Positions 21,610 to 31,617 of a stretch of DNA of 64,000 nt are shown here, one piece after another. How positions within the stretch are numbered: position 1 is the first letter of the stretch; the number at the start of each line of letters is the position of its first letter. A model generated the notes under the pieces. It was not told where the DNA came from. It ran no database searches and saw only the letters and a list, made by a program, of their open reading frames with translations. The stretch lies in NCBI RefSeq assembly GCF_030445035.2, contig NC_080696.1, forward strand, positions 25,309,661 to 25,373,660, read 5' to 3'. This DNA is from Dasypus novemcinctus. Lineage: Eukaryota > Chordata > Mammalia > Cingulata > Dasypodidae. Position numbers and translations under genes: made by a program.

Positions 21610-23385
21610 ATGGGCGCCTCTCTATCATCGCGTCAGGCGCCACAAGTTAGGGCCCTCGCTGCCCTGCTCGACACCAATGGAGTCCGCGTTTCCCTGCGGC
21701 AACTCCAAAAATACTGGGACCTTTTGCTCCCTTTTAATCCATGGCTCGCCACCTGCCAACTCTGGAGCCCAGATACATACTCTCGACTCATAGATCGAGT
21801 CACCTCTGCAATGGAGCATGAGAAACGCTCTTTCCCAATGGGCCTCTTACCTGTTCTCGTTGCCATTCGCGCCTGTCTCCTTGGCGCCCCATCCGAGACT
21901 ATTTGTGAGGCTTCTCCCAAGCGGCCTCTAGACTGTGATTCCGATGAGTCCGCCGACACTGACTCTCTGTCTGACCAACTTGCGGCCACCCTCGAGCGTG
22001 AGCCCCCCATCCCAGCTCCCCGTGGCACACAGAGACCGCTCCTGCCGCTCCCCAAGATGGCGAACTTCCGCCTTCTTCCTCCACCTCTGCCCAGGATGGC
22101 GCACATCCAGCTTCTTCTTCACCGATGCCCTCTTCCCGCCTCTACCCGCCTCTTCCTGTCCGGTCAGCATCCGGCTCCGCCCCAGAAACTGTATGGTCGC
22201 CATCTTTCGCTAAACCGGAAGCGCCCCCCGTGCCATTTTGTCCACAACCGGATGTGGCTGCTTCGCCATCTTGGCCGGCGCCCGGAAGGGTCCTGCTGCC
22301 ATTTTGTTGTCGCCTGGAAGCTGTTAGAACGCCATTTTCTCACCTGTGTTCCTCTTATCCCTTGCCGCCGCCGTATGGCAATAGCCCTTCACCTGCCCAA
22401 GCCGCTGTCCCCGGTGCCACGCCTTCTCAAACCCCCCAGCTGTATCCGCTGAATCTGCAGCCCATGCTGCAATGGCTGCAAACCTGGCTGCCCTTTATAG
22501 CGGATGAAGTTAAAACCCTCCGCAAAGCTGTGAAGGAGGATGGAATCAGCAGCCCTTATGCACAACAGCTCCTCGAGGAGCTAGGAACCCAGCTCGTTCT
22601 CCCATATGACTGGATTTCCCTAGCCCGTGCCGTCCTCACGCCAGGACAATTTATTGAATGGCGCGCTCACTACCAGGTGGCTGTTGACCGGCAGGTAATA
22701 GAGAATGCCCAAGCCGGCATCCTGGATCCATCCGACGCATACACGGGGACCAACAATTATGCAGACCCTCGCTCTTATCTCGAAATCGACCCAGGGTTTT
22801 GGCACCGGCGTCCAGCGATCGTTCTCTCTAGTTTCCACCAAGCAGCCCACCAAGCTCGCGCAATTGCTTCAAGACCCCAATGAAACCTTCCCAGCATTCG
22901 TCACCCGTGTTCTGGAAGCTTGCCAACGAAAGATCTCCAGCGAGGATGCCCAGTTCCCGCTGGCCAAAGAGCTTATCATAGACGGATGCCTTGTGCCATT
23001 CCGGGCTGTAGTCCTCCCTATACGTGACAAGGCTCTGCATGAGTGGGTCCTTGCCTGCCGTGACATTGACCCGCAAGTCAAAACGCTCACCGCTGCCTTT
23101 GCATCTGCCATGGCTGTTTCATCTACCTCCACTTCCGTCTGCTTTCGATGCGGCCAGCCTGGCCATTTTGTCCGTGAGTGCTCTCAGCCAGGCCCGGCAC
23201 CTCGCTCCGACCCGCTGTCGCGACGACCAAGGGGCCCTTCTACGCCATGTCCGCGTTGTGGGAAAGGACATCACTGGGCCCGCGACTGCCGTGCCGCCCA
23301 AAGTTTCCAGCAGCCTTTAAACTCCCAGCAGGGCAGCCCTCAGCCCCACCCTCAAGAGGCCCTCAGAAAAATTCCCAAGCTGTAA
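21610..23385 (+). pseudogene. gag: ERV-2 gag (matrix, capsid, nucleocapsid), two frame changes
   Basis: Start chosen at the ATG 21610, because MGASLSS gives the N-terminal glycine needed for myristoylation; the frame is also open upstream to 21484. The matrix reads in frame 1 to about 22080, followed by a proline-rich linker. The capsid N-terminal domain reads in frame 3 (22125-22883; e.g. PYDWISLARAVLTPGQF), and the capsid C-terminal domain and nucleocapsid read in frame 1 again up to the stop at 23385. Nucleocapsid has two CCHC knuckles, CFRCGQPGHFVREC (23140-23181) and CPRCGKGHHWARDC (23248-23289). The two shifts (about 22000-22130 and 22790-22840) are lesions, since neither lies at a gag-pro type boundary. 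Confidence 0.85.
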
Positions 23386-23387
23386 TG

Positions 23388-23745
23388 TGGACAATGCCTA
23401 TCTCGCGTCACTGGAAACCCTCACTAGAGCTCAAGATCGATGGGCAATGGCTCGATGGACTCCTAGACTCTGGCGCTGAGATCTCCTGCGTTCCTTTTGA
23501 AGTCGCTGCATTTAATCACTGGCCCCTCGAGACTGGCCCTCAAGTCATTGGCGCCACAGGAGCCGCTACCTCCTGGAAAACATCCCAGCCTCTGCATTGG
23601 AGTGACAGAGAAGGCCATGAAGGCCAAATTCGCCCACTCGTCCTCTCTTCAGTCCAGACCATCTTATGGGGAAGAGATGTCCTCAGCCAGCTAAAAGCCC
23701 GAATCACCACAGAAGCCTTCTCAGCTACGCTGCCCCCCCCCCCCC
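23388..23745 (+). pseudogene. pro: ERV-2 protease region
   Basis: Reads in frame 3, one base back from the end of gag, as expected for a -1 ribosomal frameshift in betaretroviruses. The active site LLDSGAE is at about 23460-23480 (DSGA 23466-23477), with flap-like GATGAA and a closing LWGRDVL (about 23666-23690), the usual G-R-D element. No dUTPase domain lies between nucleocapsid and protease, unlike standard betaretroviruses. I found no convincing slippery heptamer in the gag-pro overlap. The domain itself looks open and complete. Confidence 0.8.
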
Positions 23746-26515
23746 TTATAGGGGCACTGCTCTCGTCGCAAAACCTGACCCCATCCCTCTGGAATGGGAC
23801 ACAGAGGAGCCCATCTGGGTCGAACAGTGGCCCTTGCCATCTCACAAGCTACAAGCTCTCTCTGCCCTCGTCGAAGAGCAGCTACAAGCAGGACATATTG
23901 AGCCGTCCACTAGTCCCTATAATTTGCCAATCTTTGTCATTAACAAGAAAAACACCGTCAAGTTCCGCCTTCTCCACGACCTCCGTGAGATCAACAAGCA
24001 TATTAAGCCAATGGGATCACCTCAGCCAGGATGCCCGCATCCCACCGCAGTCCCCCAACATTTTCATGCAGCAACCATCGACATCAAAGACTGCTTTTTC
24101 TCTATCCCTCTTCATCCCCGAGACTGTCCGAGGTTCGCGTTCACAGTTCCACGCATCAACAACCAGGGTGCAGCACAGCGATTTCAATGGAAAGTATTAC
24201 CTCAAGGCATGCACAACAGCCCTACTATATGCCAATTGTATGTCAACCATGCCGTTGAGCCGCTGCACTCCAAGTTCAATCCGGAGCACACATACATCCT
24301 CCACTACATGGACGACCTCCTTTTGGCAGCGAGCTCCCATGCGCTCCTCAATGATCTGCTCTCGGCAACAATAACAAACATCTCCAGCCTCGGGCTTACT
24401 GTGCAGTCTGACAAAATAAACCTCCAACCTCCTTTTCAATTCTTAGGCTTTCATTTTCACCAGTCCATTCAACCTGCGAGCCCAAAAATTCACGTCTCCC
24501 ACAAAATGACACTCACTGAGCTCCAACGGCTTTGCGGGCAAATCAATTGGCTTCGATCAGCGCTCCCCATCACAACAGCGCAAATGCAGCCCCTCTTCGA
24601 GCTCTTGCAGACCAAGGATAGCCCACCAACTGCGGTTACTCGTAACATCACCATCACCCCCGCTGCCCGAGAAGCCGTCCAACAGGTCAGTGCCGCTCTA
24701 CAGCAATGCCGCCTAGAGCGGTTTTCCCCTGACCTTCCAGTTTTAGCTTTAGTCCTGCCAATGCCAATCACTCCCACAGGCCTCTTGTGGCAAGATGGCC
24801 CTCTCCTTTTTCTGCATACGTCAAAAAGCAAACTCCCAAAAATCTGCCCTTTTATAAAAGCCTGGATCGCATTGGCCACTGACTTAGTACTTCTCTCCAT
24901 ACAAACATACGGCGTCCCGCCGCACACCATTGTCTGGCCTTTAGATGCCAAGGATGTTACCTCCCTCATCATGAGCAATGCCCAAATGCAAAGCTTAGTA
25001 GAGCTCTTTCGTGGCTCCTTTGACAACCACTATCCTCATCACCGATTGCTGCAAGGAATGTCTCAATTAGCGTTTTCCAACCCGTTCTGTCCATTGCCTG
25101 CACGGAACCCAATTCCTTCTGCCATCACTGCCTTCACAGATGCCTCCAAAACGACATTTGCTGCCATCATATACACTCCCGACAATCCTGAGCCGCAGCA
25201 ACTGCTGTTCGCAAATGACTTTTCTGTTCAAGTAGGCGAACTTCTAGCCGTCGCTGCATTCCTCAATATTCACCCAGACCAGCCTCTCAACATCTTTACT
25301 GACAGCCTATACACTCTTCAAGTGTGTCGTAGCCTTCCACTTGCCACTTTCCTACCAAGTAACTCAAACATCGACCGGGCACTCGCCTTTGTGCAGTGAC
25401 TGCTTGAAGAACGGCAACAGCCCTGGTTCATCGCTCACATTAGAAGCCATTCTGGCCTACCAGGACCTCTGACTCAGGGAAATGACCTTGCTGACGCTTC
25501 CGTGTCCACCCATCAGATAAACCCAGTCACTCTTCGTGAAGACTCCACCGATGGACTGCGGCTTGGAGACTTTGTCAACCAAGCCAAGCTTTTACATTCC
25601 CAATTTCACTTCTCTGCGCGGTCCATCCAGAAGCTCTTTCCAGACATCCCTATTGAAACTTGCAAGCACCTTGTGCGTGTGTGCCGAACTTGCCCGCCTT
25701 TGCTGCCACTTGGACCTTTGCAGCCTCAGGGCGTCAACCCCCGCGGCCTCCGCCCAAACTCGAGGTGGCAATTAGATGTCACTCATGTCAGCGCCTTTGG
25801 CCGCCTCAAATATCTTCATGTGGCAATTGACACCTTTTCACATCTGTGCTATGCAGTCCCCCTCGTGGGGGAGAGCGCCAAACATTGCATCAAGGTGCTT
25901 CGCCAAGCTATTTTGTTCATGGGAATCCCATGGGATCTCAAAACAGATAACGGACCAGCATATCGCAGTGCTGCCTTTGCCAGCTTCGTGCGGATGTATC
26001 ACATCACGCATCACTTTGGCATTCCATACAATCCACAGGGGCAAGGAATCATCGAGCGCACTCACCAACAGTTCAAGCTACTCATTCAAAAAGAAAAAAC
26101 CTCCTCTCCCCACAAGGCCCCAGCCGATGTCGTGACTGCCTGCCTCATTCACCACAATCTCTTAACCTTCGATAACCAGGGGCTCTCCCCCACCCATAAG
26201 CACTGGGGACCCATGTGGCAACCCTCACAAGTTCCCCTTGTCCATTGGAAAGACCCTGCCACCAATCGTTGGCAAGATCCCGCTCCCCTCCTAGCACAGG
26301 GGAGAGGCTTTGCTTGTGTCTTTCCAGATTCTGAGCCGCAACCTCTCTGGATCCCTGGGCGCTGCATCCAGCCTGCCACTGACCCTCTAGTCCCAGTAGA
26401 CGATCAGCACCCTATGCCTTCAGTGAGAGATAACATTGACAAAGGATACGGCCCAGAAGTCGCCCCGTTCACCCGGATCCAGCACCAGCCCTCATTTAGA
26501 AACACCTCCTCATAA
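23666..26515 (+). pseudogene. pol: ERV-2 pol (RT, RNase H, integrase) with one nonsense codon
   Basis: Frame 2 is open from before 23666 to 25399 and again from 25400 to 26515. The only break is TGA at 25397-25399, in the RNase H C-terminal region. RT shows LPQGMHNSPTICQ and YMDDLLLA (YMDD at 24305-24316). RNase H shows TDASKTTFAA and FTDSLYTLQ. Integrase (about 25570 onward) has an H-X3-H...C-X2-C zinc finger and a full D,D-35-E triad: D in QLDVTH (25775-25777), D in TDNGPAY (25946-25948) and E in IIERTH (26054-26056). It ends with a WIPGR-type betaretroviral C-terminal motif. RT and integrase sequence is betaretrovirus-like. The intact catalytic residues suggest recent loss. Confidence 0.9.
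23733..23745 (+). repeat. Run of 13 C at the pro-pol junction
   Basis: Homopolymer at the point where protease (frame 3) ends and reverse transcriptase (frame 2) takes over, encoding prolines in either frame. Confidence 0.85.
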
Positions 26516-26589
26516 AAAGTTTCTAACCCTTACCCCACTCTCTTTATCCCGCTCATGCTGCCCGCTCGCCGCTTGTGGAGAGCGAGGAA

Positions 26590-26613
26590 TTTTCTTTTCT
26601 TTTGTCTCCACAG
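26590..26613 (+). promoter_or_regulatory. ERV-2 env splice acceptor
   Basis: A pyrimidine tract (TTTTCTTTTCTTTTGTCTCC) ending in ACAG lies immediately before the env start codon at 26614. Subgenomic env mRNA would start almost directly with the ATG. Confidence 0.65.
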
Positions 26614-28454
26614 ATGCCGCACCATCAAATGATGCCTCTATGCAACCTCGTGACCGTCTCCTTCATCCTGGCTTCCTTCGCTCTCCCAGCCACTGCCAAC
26701 CCGAATCATCAGCCCTTCAATTGGACCCTCACCCTCTTGACCTGCGAGAGCTGCCAGGGCAGCAACCAGCTCCTCGCCTCCAATGTGACTGCCTCCGCCC
26801 CCTCTTTCACAACTGATGTCCTCAATCTCACTGGATGCATAAACATCCCATCTTACAATTTGGGGCCAAACAGCCTCTCTGCCACAGGTTTCTACATGTG
26901 CCCATCCTCCGCCAGAGGATGTCATGACCCAATGCATTACTACTGTCCTTCTTGGGGGTGCGAAACCATCACTCATGGATGGTCCGGCGCCCCTAACAGA
27001 GACCCATACCTTATTCTCCAGCGTAATGCTACTCGATGGAACACTCACAGTTAAAGACCCCAACTCCGACCTCTGGTTACAGGGCCGCACGTGGGGAGCC
27101 CGCTTGTATGCAGTAGGTCATGATTACGGCGGCATTATCTCTATAAAAAAAGGAGCCAATCCCCTCATGCTCCACCCCTATCGGCCCAAATCGAGTTCTC
27201 AATCCTCCAAAGGCACAGCCTCCTTCTCCACCTCGCCCCACCTTGCCCGCTCCTTCGCCCGGCACCACCCTCGCCACTGCCTCTCTCAGCTCCCACAACC
27301 CCAAGCCTCACTTACCCCCTGGTCAGCTTCCCAGTCCTCTCATCAGCCTAATCAAAGCCTCATACACCTCTCTGAACTCATCTCACCCCAATCTCATCCG
27401 GAGCTGCTGGCTTTGTCTCTCCACCTCTCTTCCTCTATACGAACCTGTCGCCACAAACCTCACCTTCAGCGAATCCTCCAAAAATTCTCCTACTGGATGC
27501 AACTGGAACACTTCCTCTGTTCCCCTAACCTTCCAATCTGTTTCCTCCACAGGGCGCTGCGTTCATCCCCGCCAAGGCTCCCATCCCCTTATGCACGCCT
27601 GCGCTAACTACTCCTCTCCTAGCGCTTCTGCCAAATTCTTAATCCCCCATAACACCTCCCAGTGGCTTTGTACCTCCACCGGATTAACCCCCTGCCTCAA
27701 TGTCGCCACCCTCAATGCTACCAATGAAACTTGTCTGCTTATCCTTCTCGCCCCTCGAGTCCTTTACCACTCTGACACCAATTTCTTCCGCCGTTTGTTG
27801 TGCAGACAAACCTCTCTCCAATTACAAAAGAGGGAGCCAGTCACTGCAGTCCTAACAGTTGCTTCCCTTTTGGGTATCGCAGGAGCAGGCACAGGGATCG
27901 CCGCCCTCTCCACACAGTCCTCTGCCCTCTCATCTCTCAGGCAGGCCGTTGACGAGGACATCACCTATCTTCGTAATGCTGTAAAATACCTAAAAGACTC
28001 TCTTAACTCTCTCTCTGAAGTAGTTCTCCAAAACCGCCGCGGCCTCGACCTCCTCCTCCTTAAAGAAGGCGGTCTATGTGCCGCCCTTGGAAAAGAGTGC
28101 TGCATATACGCCAACTCCACCGGCCTTGTCGAGGACAATCTAAAAAAAGTCCAAGAGGGACTAGGTAGACGCTGCAAAGAGCGAGAAAACGTGAACTATT
28201 TTTCCAGTGTTTTTCATACCCTCCTCCCTTACCTCCTTCCATTCCTAGGCCCACTCATCATCGTCATCTTAGCCCTCACCGTGGGCCCCTGGGCCATCAA
28301 AAAGATGGTCCGCCTTGCCAAAGATCAAGCCAACGCAGTGTTCAGCTCCTTCGTACAAGTCCATTACCAACGCCTCGCCACCACTGAGTCCCCCCCCGCC
28401 GCCCTCCTTGCCCTTTCTGCCCGCGAGACCTACTTCTGTACCTCACGCCTCTAG
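26614..28454 (+). pseudogene. env: ERV-2 env, gamma type, in three frames
   Basis: The start at 26614 is preferred over the in-frame ATG 26575 because it follows the acceptor and begins a signal peptide (hydrophobic about residues 8-27, ending ALPATAN). SU starts in frame 1 (to 27054), continues in frame 2 (about 27030-27240, with WLQGRTWGARLY), then frame 3 (27243-28454, 403 codons). The last part has SCWLC (CXXC type, 27405-27416), a weak cleavage site (QKRE, lacking RXKR), fusion peptide about 27855-27920, an immunosuppressive-type segment ending in CX6CC (28077-28103), a membrane span and a tail. The CX6CC and CWLC pair mark gammaretroviral covalently linked Env. Two frame changes prevent a full product. 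Confidence 0.87.
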
Positions 28455-28499
28455 CCGCCTCCTGTCATTCCCCCCCCTCTAGGAGGGTTCAGGGGCATC

Positions 28500-28621
28500 G
28501 CGAGACCATTTTGCTGGTAAGGCTCAGTGTGCGCCTAGCGCCGGCACGCACCGACCCTGAGGGCTGACACATGCGTCCTGGCCAGATGCTATGTTGTCCG
28601 CCCATAGCCAGCTGGTCTCGC
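28500..28621 (+). promoter_or_regulatory. CTE-like long imperfect hairpin between env and 3' LTR
   Basis: GCGAGACCA (28500-28508) pairs with TGGTCTCGC (28613-28621), and GCTGG (28513-28517) with CCAGC (28608-28612), leaving a 4-base T bulge. Further inside, CTCAG (28523-28527) pairs with CTGAG (28557-28561) and GTGCG (28529-28533) with CGCAC (28547-28551). Type-D retroviruses carry a constitutive transport element at this position. The function here is inferred from location and structure only. Confidence 0.5.
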
Positions 28622-28681
28622 CCCCTCACCCTTCGCCTTCCCCCGGCCCATCTCCCTCCCCTTCCTCATTGTTTCCCTTTT

Positions 28682-28701
28682 AAAAAAAGACAAAAAGAGA
28701 G
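28682..28701 (+). other. ERV-2 polypurine tract
   Basis: AAAAAAAGACAAAAAGAGAG ends four bases before the 3' LTR start at 28706 and is the only purine run in this region. Confidence 0.7.
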
Positions 28702-28705
28702 CAAT

Positions 28706-29104
28706 TGTTGCTGCCTCTCGTCACCCCTCCTCCCCTTTCCAGCCGTCACTCTCTTTCCCGCCAGTCCCGCCCATATTGCCAACGTACAATCTGCCCTCTT
28801 CCCCAGTAACTGCTTACCTCGGGGCTGTCCATCAGCTTCAGCCTGTCCACTACTGCCCTGTAGCTAGCCCTCCCTCCATCTTACTCCTCCCTCTCAACCC
28901 TATATAACCTAGTGCACTTCCATAATAAAGCAGACCTGTTCTTGCGCTCAAGTGGTCTCCGTGGTTTTTTCCCCAACCGCGCGTCCCCCACGCCTGGAGA
29001 ACTGGTGCTCCCTTCGGGAGTACCCCCCGCCTGCGGTTCGGCAGGAGCAAGCCCCCCCCTGACTCTTGGGCCTGAGTGAGGCTAAGCCCTCCAGCCCGAT
29101 GGCA
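28706..29104 (+). repeat. ERV-2 3' LTR
   Basis: Full-length match to 21086-21482, with 14 base differences and two single-C length differences by hand alignment. Ends ...GATGGCA and is followed by the GTTAAC duplication at 29105-29110. Confidence 0.93.
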
Positions 29105-29110
29105 GTTAAC

Positions 29111-29339
29111 CATCAACATTTACTCATAGTCTAAGGAATTAAAAAACTTTTATCCCAAGGTACAAAGTTTAAGTATTCTATTTCTACACAAATGTTATCT
29201 GCTCATCTTTTCTTTCAGCCTTTCACAGCTTTATCCTGTTTGCCAGGAACTCTTAATTACTGCATTCCTTAGGTTGCAAGCATAACTATGGAAACAGCAA
29301 ATCTCTCCTTGCAAGATCATAGTCCCTCAGTTTCCAACA
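29111..29339 (-). repeat. ERV-1 5' LTR, right part
   Basis: Continues the LTR interrupted at 21085. It matches 17808-18033 and ends CCTCAGTTTCCAACA at 29339, next to the target duplication ATTTGC (29340-29345). Confidence 0.85.
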
Positions 29340-29345
29340 ATTTGC

Positions 29346-31617
29346 ATCTTCTCTCTTTTTTTCTTAGCCAGGCTAGCTAAGGGTTGTCAATTTTGTTACT
29401 TTTCATGAAGAACTAACTTTTGGTCTTGTTAATTTTCTGTATTGTATTTTTGTTCTCAATTTCATTTATTTCTGCTCTGATCTTTATTATATTCCTTCTA
29501 GTTGCTTTGAGATTAGCTTGGTGTTCTTTTTCTAGTTCCTCCAGCTGTGTGTTAGGTCATTGATTTTAGCTTTTTCTTCTTTTTTAATGAAAACATTGAG
29601 GGCTATAAATTTTGTTCTCAACACTGCCTTCACAACATCCTATAGTTGGTGATATGTTGCATTTTCATTGTCATTTGTATTGAGATATTTATTTATTTCT
29701 CTTGAAATTTCTTCTTTGACCCACTGGTTATTTAAGAGTGTGTTGTTTAATCTCCATACATATGTGAATTTTCCCTATATTTTCTGCTATTGATTTCCAA
29801 CTTTATTCAATTATGATCAGAGAAAGTTCTTCGTATACTTTCAATTTTGTGGAATTTATTGAGATCTGTTTTATGACCCACATATGATCTATCCTGGAGA
29901 AAGATCCATTATCACTTGAAAAGAATGTGCATCCTGCTGTTTTGGGGTATAATGTTCTGTATATGTCTATAAGGTTTAGTCCATTTATCATATTATTCAA
30001 GCTCTCTGTTTCTTCATTGATCTTCTGCTCAGATGTTCTATTCAATGCTGAGAGTGGTGTATTGAAGTCGCCAACTATTATTGTAGAGATGCATATTTCC
30101 CCTTTAACTACTGCCAGTGTTTGCCTCATGAATCTTGGGGCATCCTGGTTAGGTGTATATATATTTATGACTGTTATTTCTTCCTGTTGTATCATCCCTT
30201 TTATTAATATGTAATGTCCTTCCTTGTCTCTAATAACAGTTTTTCTTTTAAAGTCTACATCATCTGATATTAGTATAGCTACCCCAGCATTTTTTTTTTT
30301 TTTTTTGGTTACTGCATGTGTGGAAAACCTTTTTCCACCTTTCACTTTAAATTTATTGTATCTTTGGGTCTAAGTTGAGTCTCTTACAAACAACTTAAAA
30401 TGGCTTATATTTTCTTATCCATTCTGCCAGTCTATGTCTTTTCATTGGGGAGTTTAATCCATTAACATTTAATGTTATTACTGAAAAGGTAATTCTTATT
30501 TCATCCACTTTGATCTTTGTGTTTTATCTGTCATTTTATATTTGACACTTTTAGTTACAGTTACTGATACAGTAGTCATTTCTAGACTCTCTTCCAGGCA
30601 TCTCTCTCCTGTCTTTTCTTTTCAGGCATTAACATTCCCTTTAGTATTTCCCATAAAGCTGGTCTTTTTATTATACACTCTCTCAGCTTCTGTTTATCTG
30701 TGAATATTCTAATATCAACCTCATTTTTAAAAGATAATCTTCCTGGGTATAAAATTCTTGGCTGGCAGTTTTTCTCCTGCAGTATCTTAAATATATCATA
30801 CCACTGCCTTTTTGCCTCCATGGTTTCTGATAAGAAATCGCCATTAATCTTATTGAGTATCCCTTATATGTTATGCATTGCTTTTCTCTTTCTGCTCTCA
30901 GAATTCTCTGTCTCTGGCATTTGACATTCTGATTAGTATGTGACTCAGAGTTGGTTTGTTTGAATTTTATTTGAATAGGAGAACATTGTGCTTTTTGGAC
31001 ATGGATATATATGTCCTTCAATAGGGTTGGGAAATTTTCTACCATTATTTCTTCAAATATTCCTTCTTACCTTTTTCCCTTCTCTTCCCTTTCTGGGACA
31101 CCCATGGCACATATGTTTGCATGTCTCTTTCTGTCACTTAATTCCTTGAGACCCTGTTCAATTTTTTCCATTCTTTTCTTCATCTGTTCTTTTGTTTTGT
31201 TTGCTTTTAGAGACCATGTCTTCAAGCTTGCAGATCCTTCCTTCTGCTTTCTCAAATCTGCTGTTATATGCCTCCAGTGTATTTATAATTTCTTTTATTT
31301 CACCTTTATTCTCATAAGTTCTGATACTTTTCTATGTATGCTTTCAAATTCTTCTTTGTGTTCATCCAATGTCTTCTTAATCTCCTTAATCTCTTTAGCC
31401 ATCTCATTGAACTTATTAAGGAGATTTGTTTGAACATCTAATATTAGTTGTCTCAACTCTTATGTCATCTGCAGGCTTATCTGTTTCCTTTTAATTGGAC
31501 CCTCTCTTCCTGTTTCCTGGGGTATGGATTGTAATTTTTTGTTGGTGTTCCCACTCTGGCTTGCTAGATGTATTTATTCTGGGTGCAGTTTCTCCCTTTA
31601 CTTTAGGGATTTCTTAT
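29346..31617 (-). mobile_element. Younger LINE-1, 5' part (ORF1 and ORF2 endonuclease)
   Basis: Continues the LINE-1 of 13556-17511 across the ERV-1 insertion. The minus-strand frame 29803-30345 (180 codons) is the APE-type endonuclease, with VGDFNTPLS, the closing SRIDHMW and INIYTPN. ORF1 pieces are at 31067-31255 (coiled-coil end, then ICAMGVPEREEKGKR) and 30683-31045 (RNA-binding region, with FPTLLKDIYIHVQ and YSIRLMAISYQK). Stops and shifts break both. The 5' UTR is not seen, so the copy appears truncated near 31617. Confidence 0.8.

Larger units (their letters stand above)
21086..29104 (+). mobile_element. ERV-2: young type-D-like provirus (beta gag-pol, gamma env)
   Basis: An 8.0-kb plus-strand provirus with 397- and 399-bp LTRs, 6-bp target duplication, primer site, leader splice donor, gag, pro, pol, env, a structured region and a purine tract in canonical order. 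gag-pro-pol is betaretrovirus-like and env is of the gamma type with CX6CC, the layout of type-D (simian retrovirus-like) viruses. It is far more GC-rich than its surroundings. Breaks are two frame changes in gag, one nonsense codon in pol and two frame changes in env. It sits in the 5' LTR of ERV-1. Low LTR divergence (14 substitutions and 2 single-base gaps by eye) makes it the youngest provirus here. Confidence 0.9.

Noticed and set aside
21935-22213. Overlapping 92-codon frame in ERV-2 gag region
   Set aside because: GC-rich shadow frame over matrix/linker sequence. No motif, and not in the frame of any flanking gag domain.
23260-23266. GGGAAAG as a gag-pro slippery site
   Set aside because: In the gag frame the codons are GGG AAA, so it is in the wrong register for X XXY YYZ slippage, and it lies within the second zinc knuckle.
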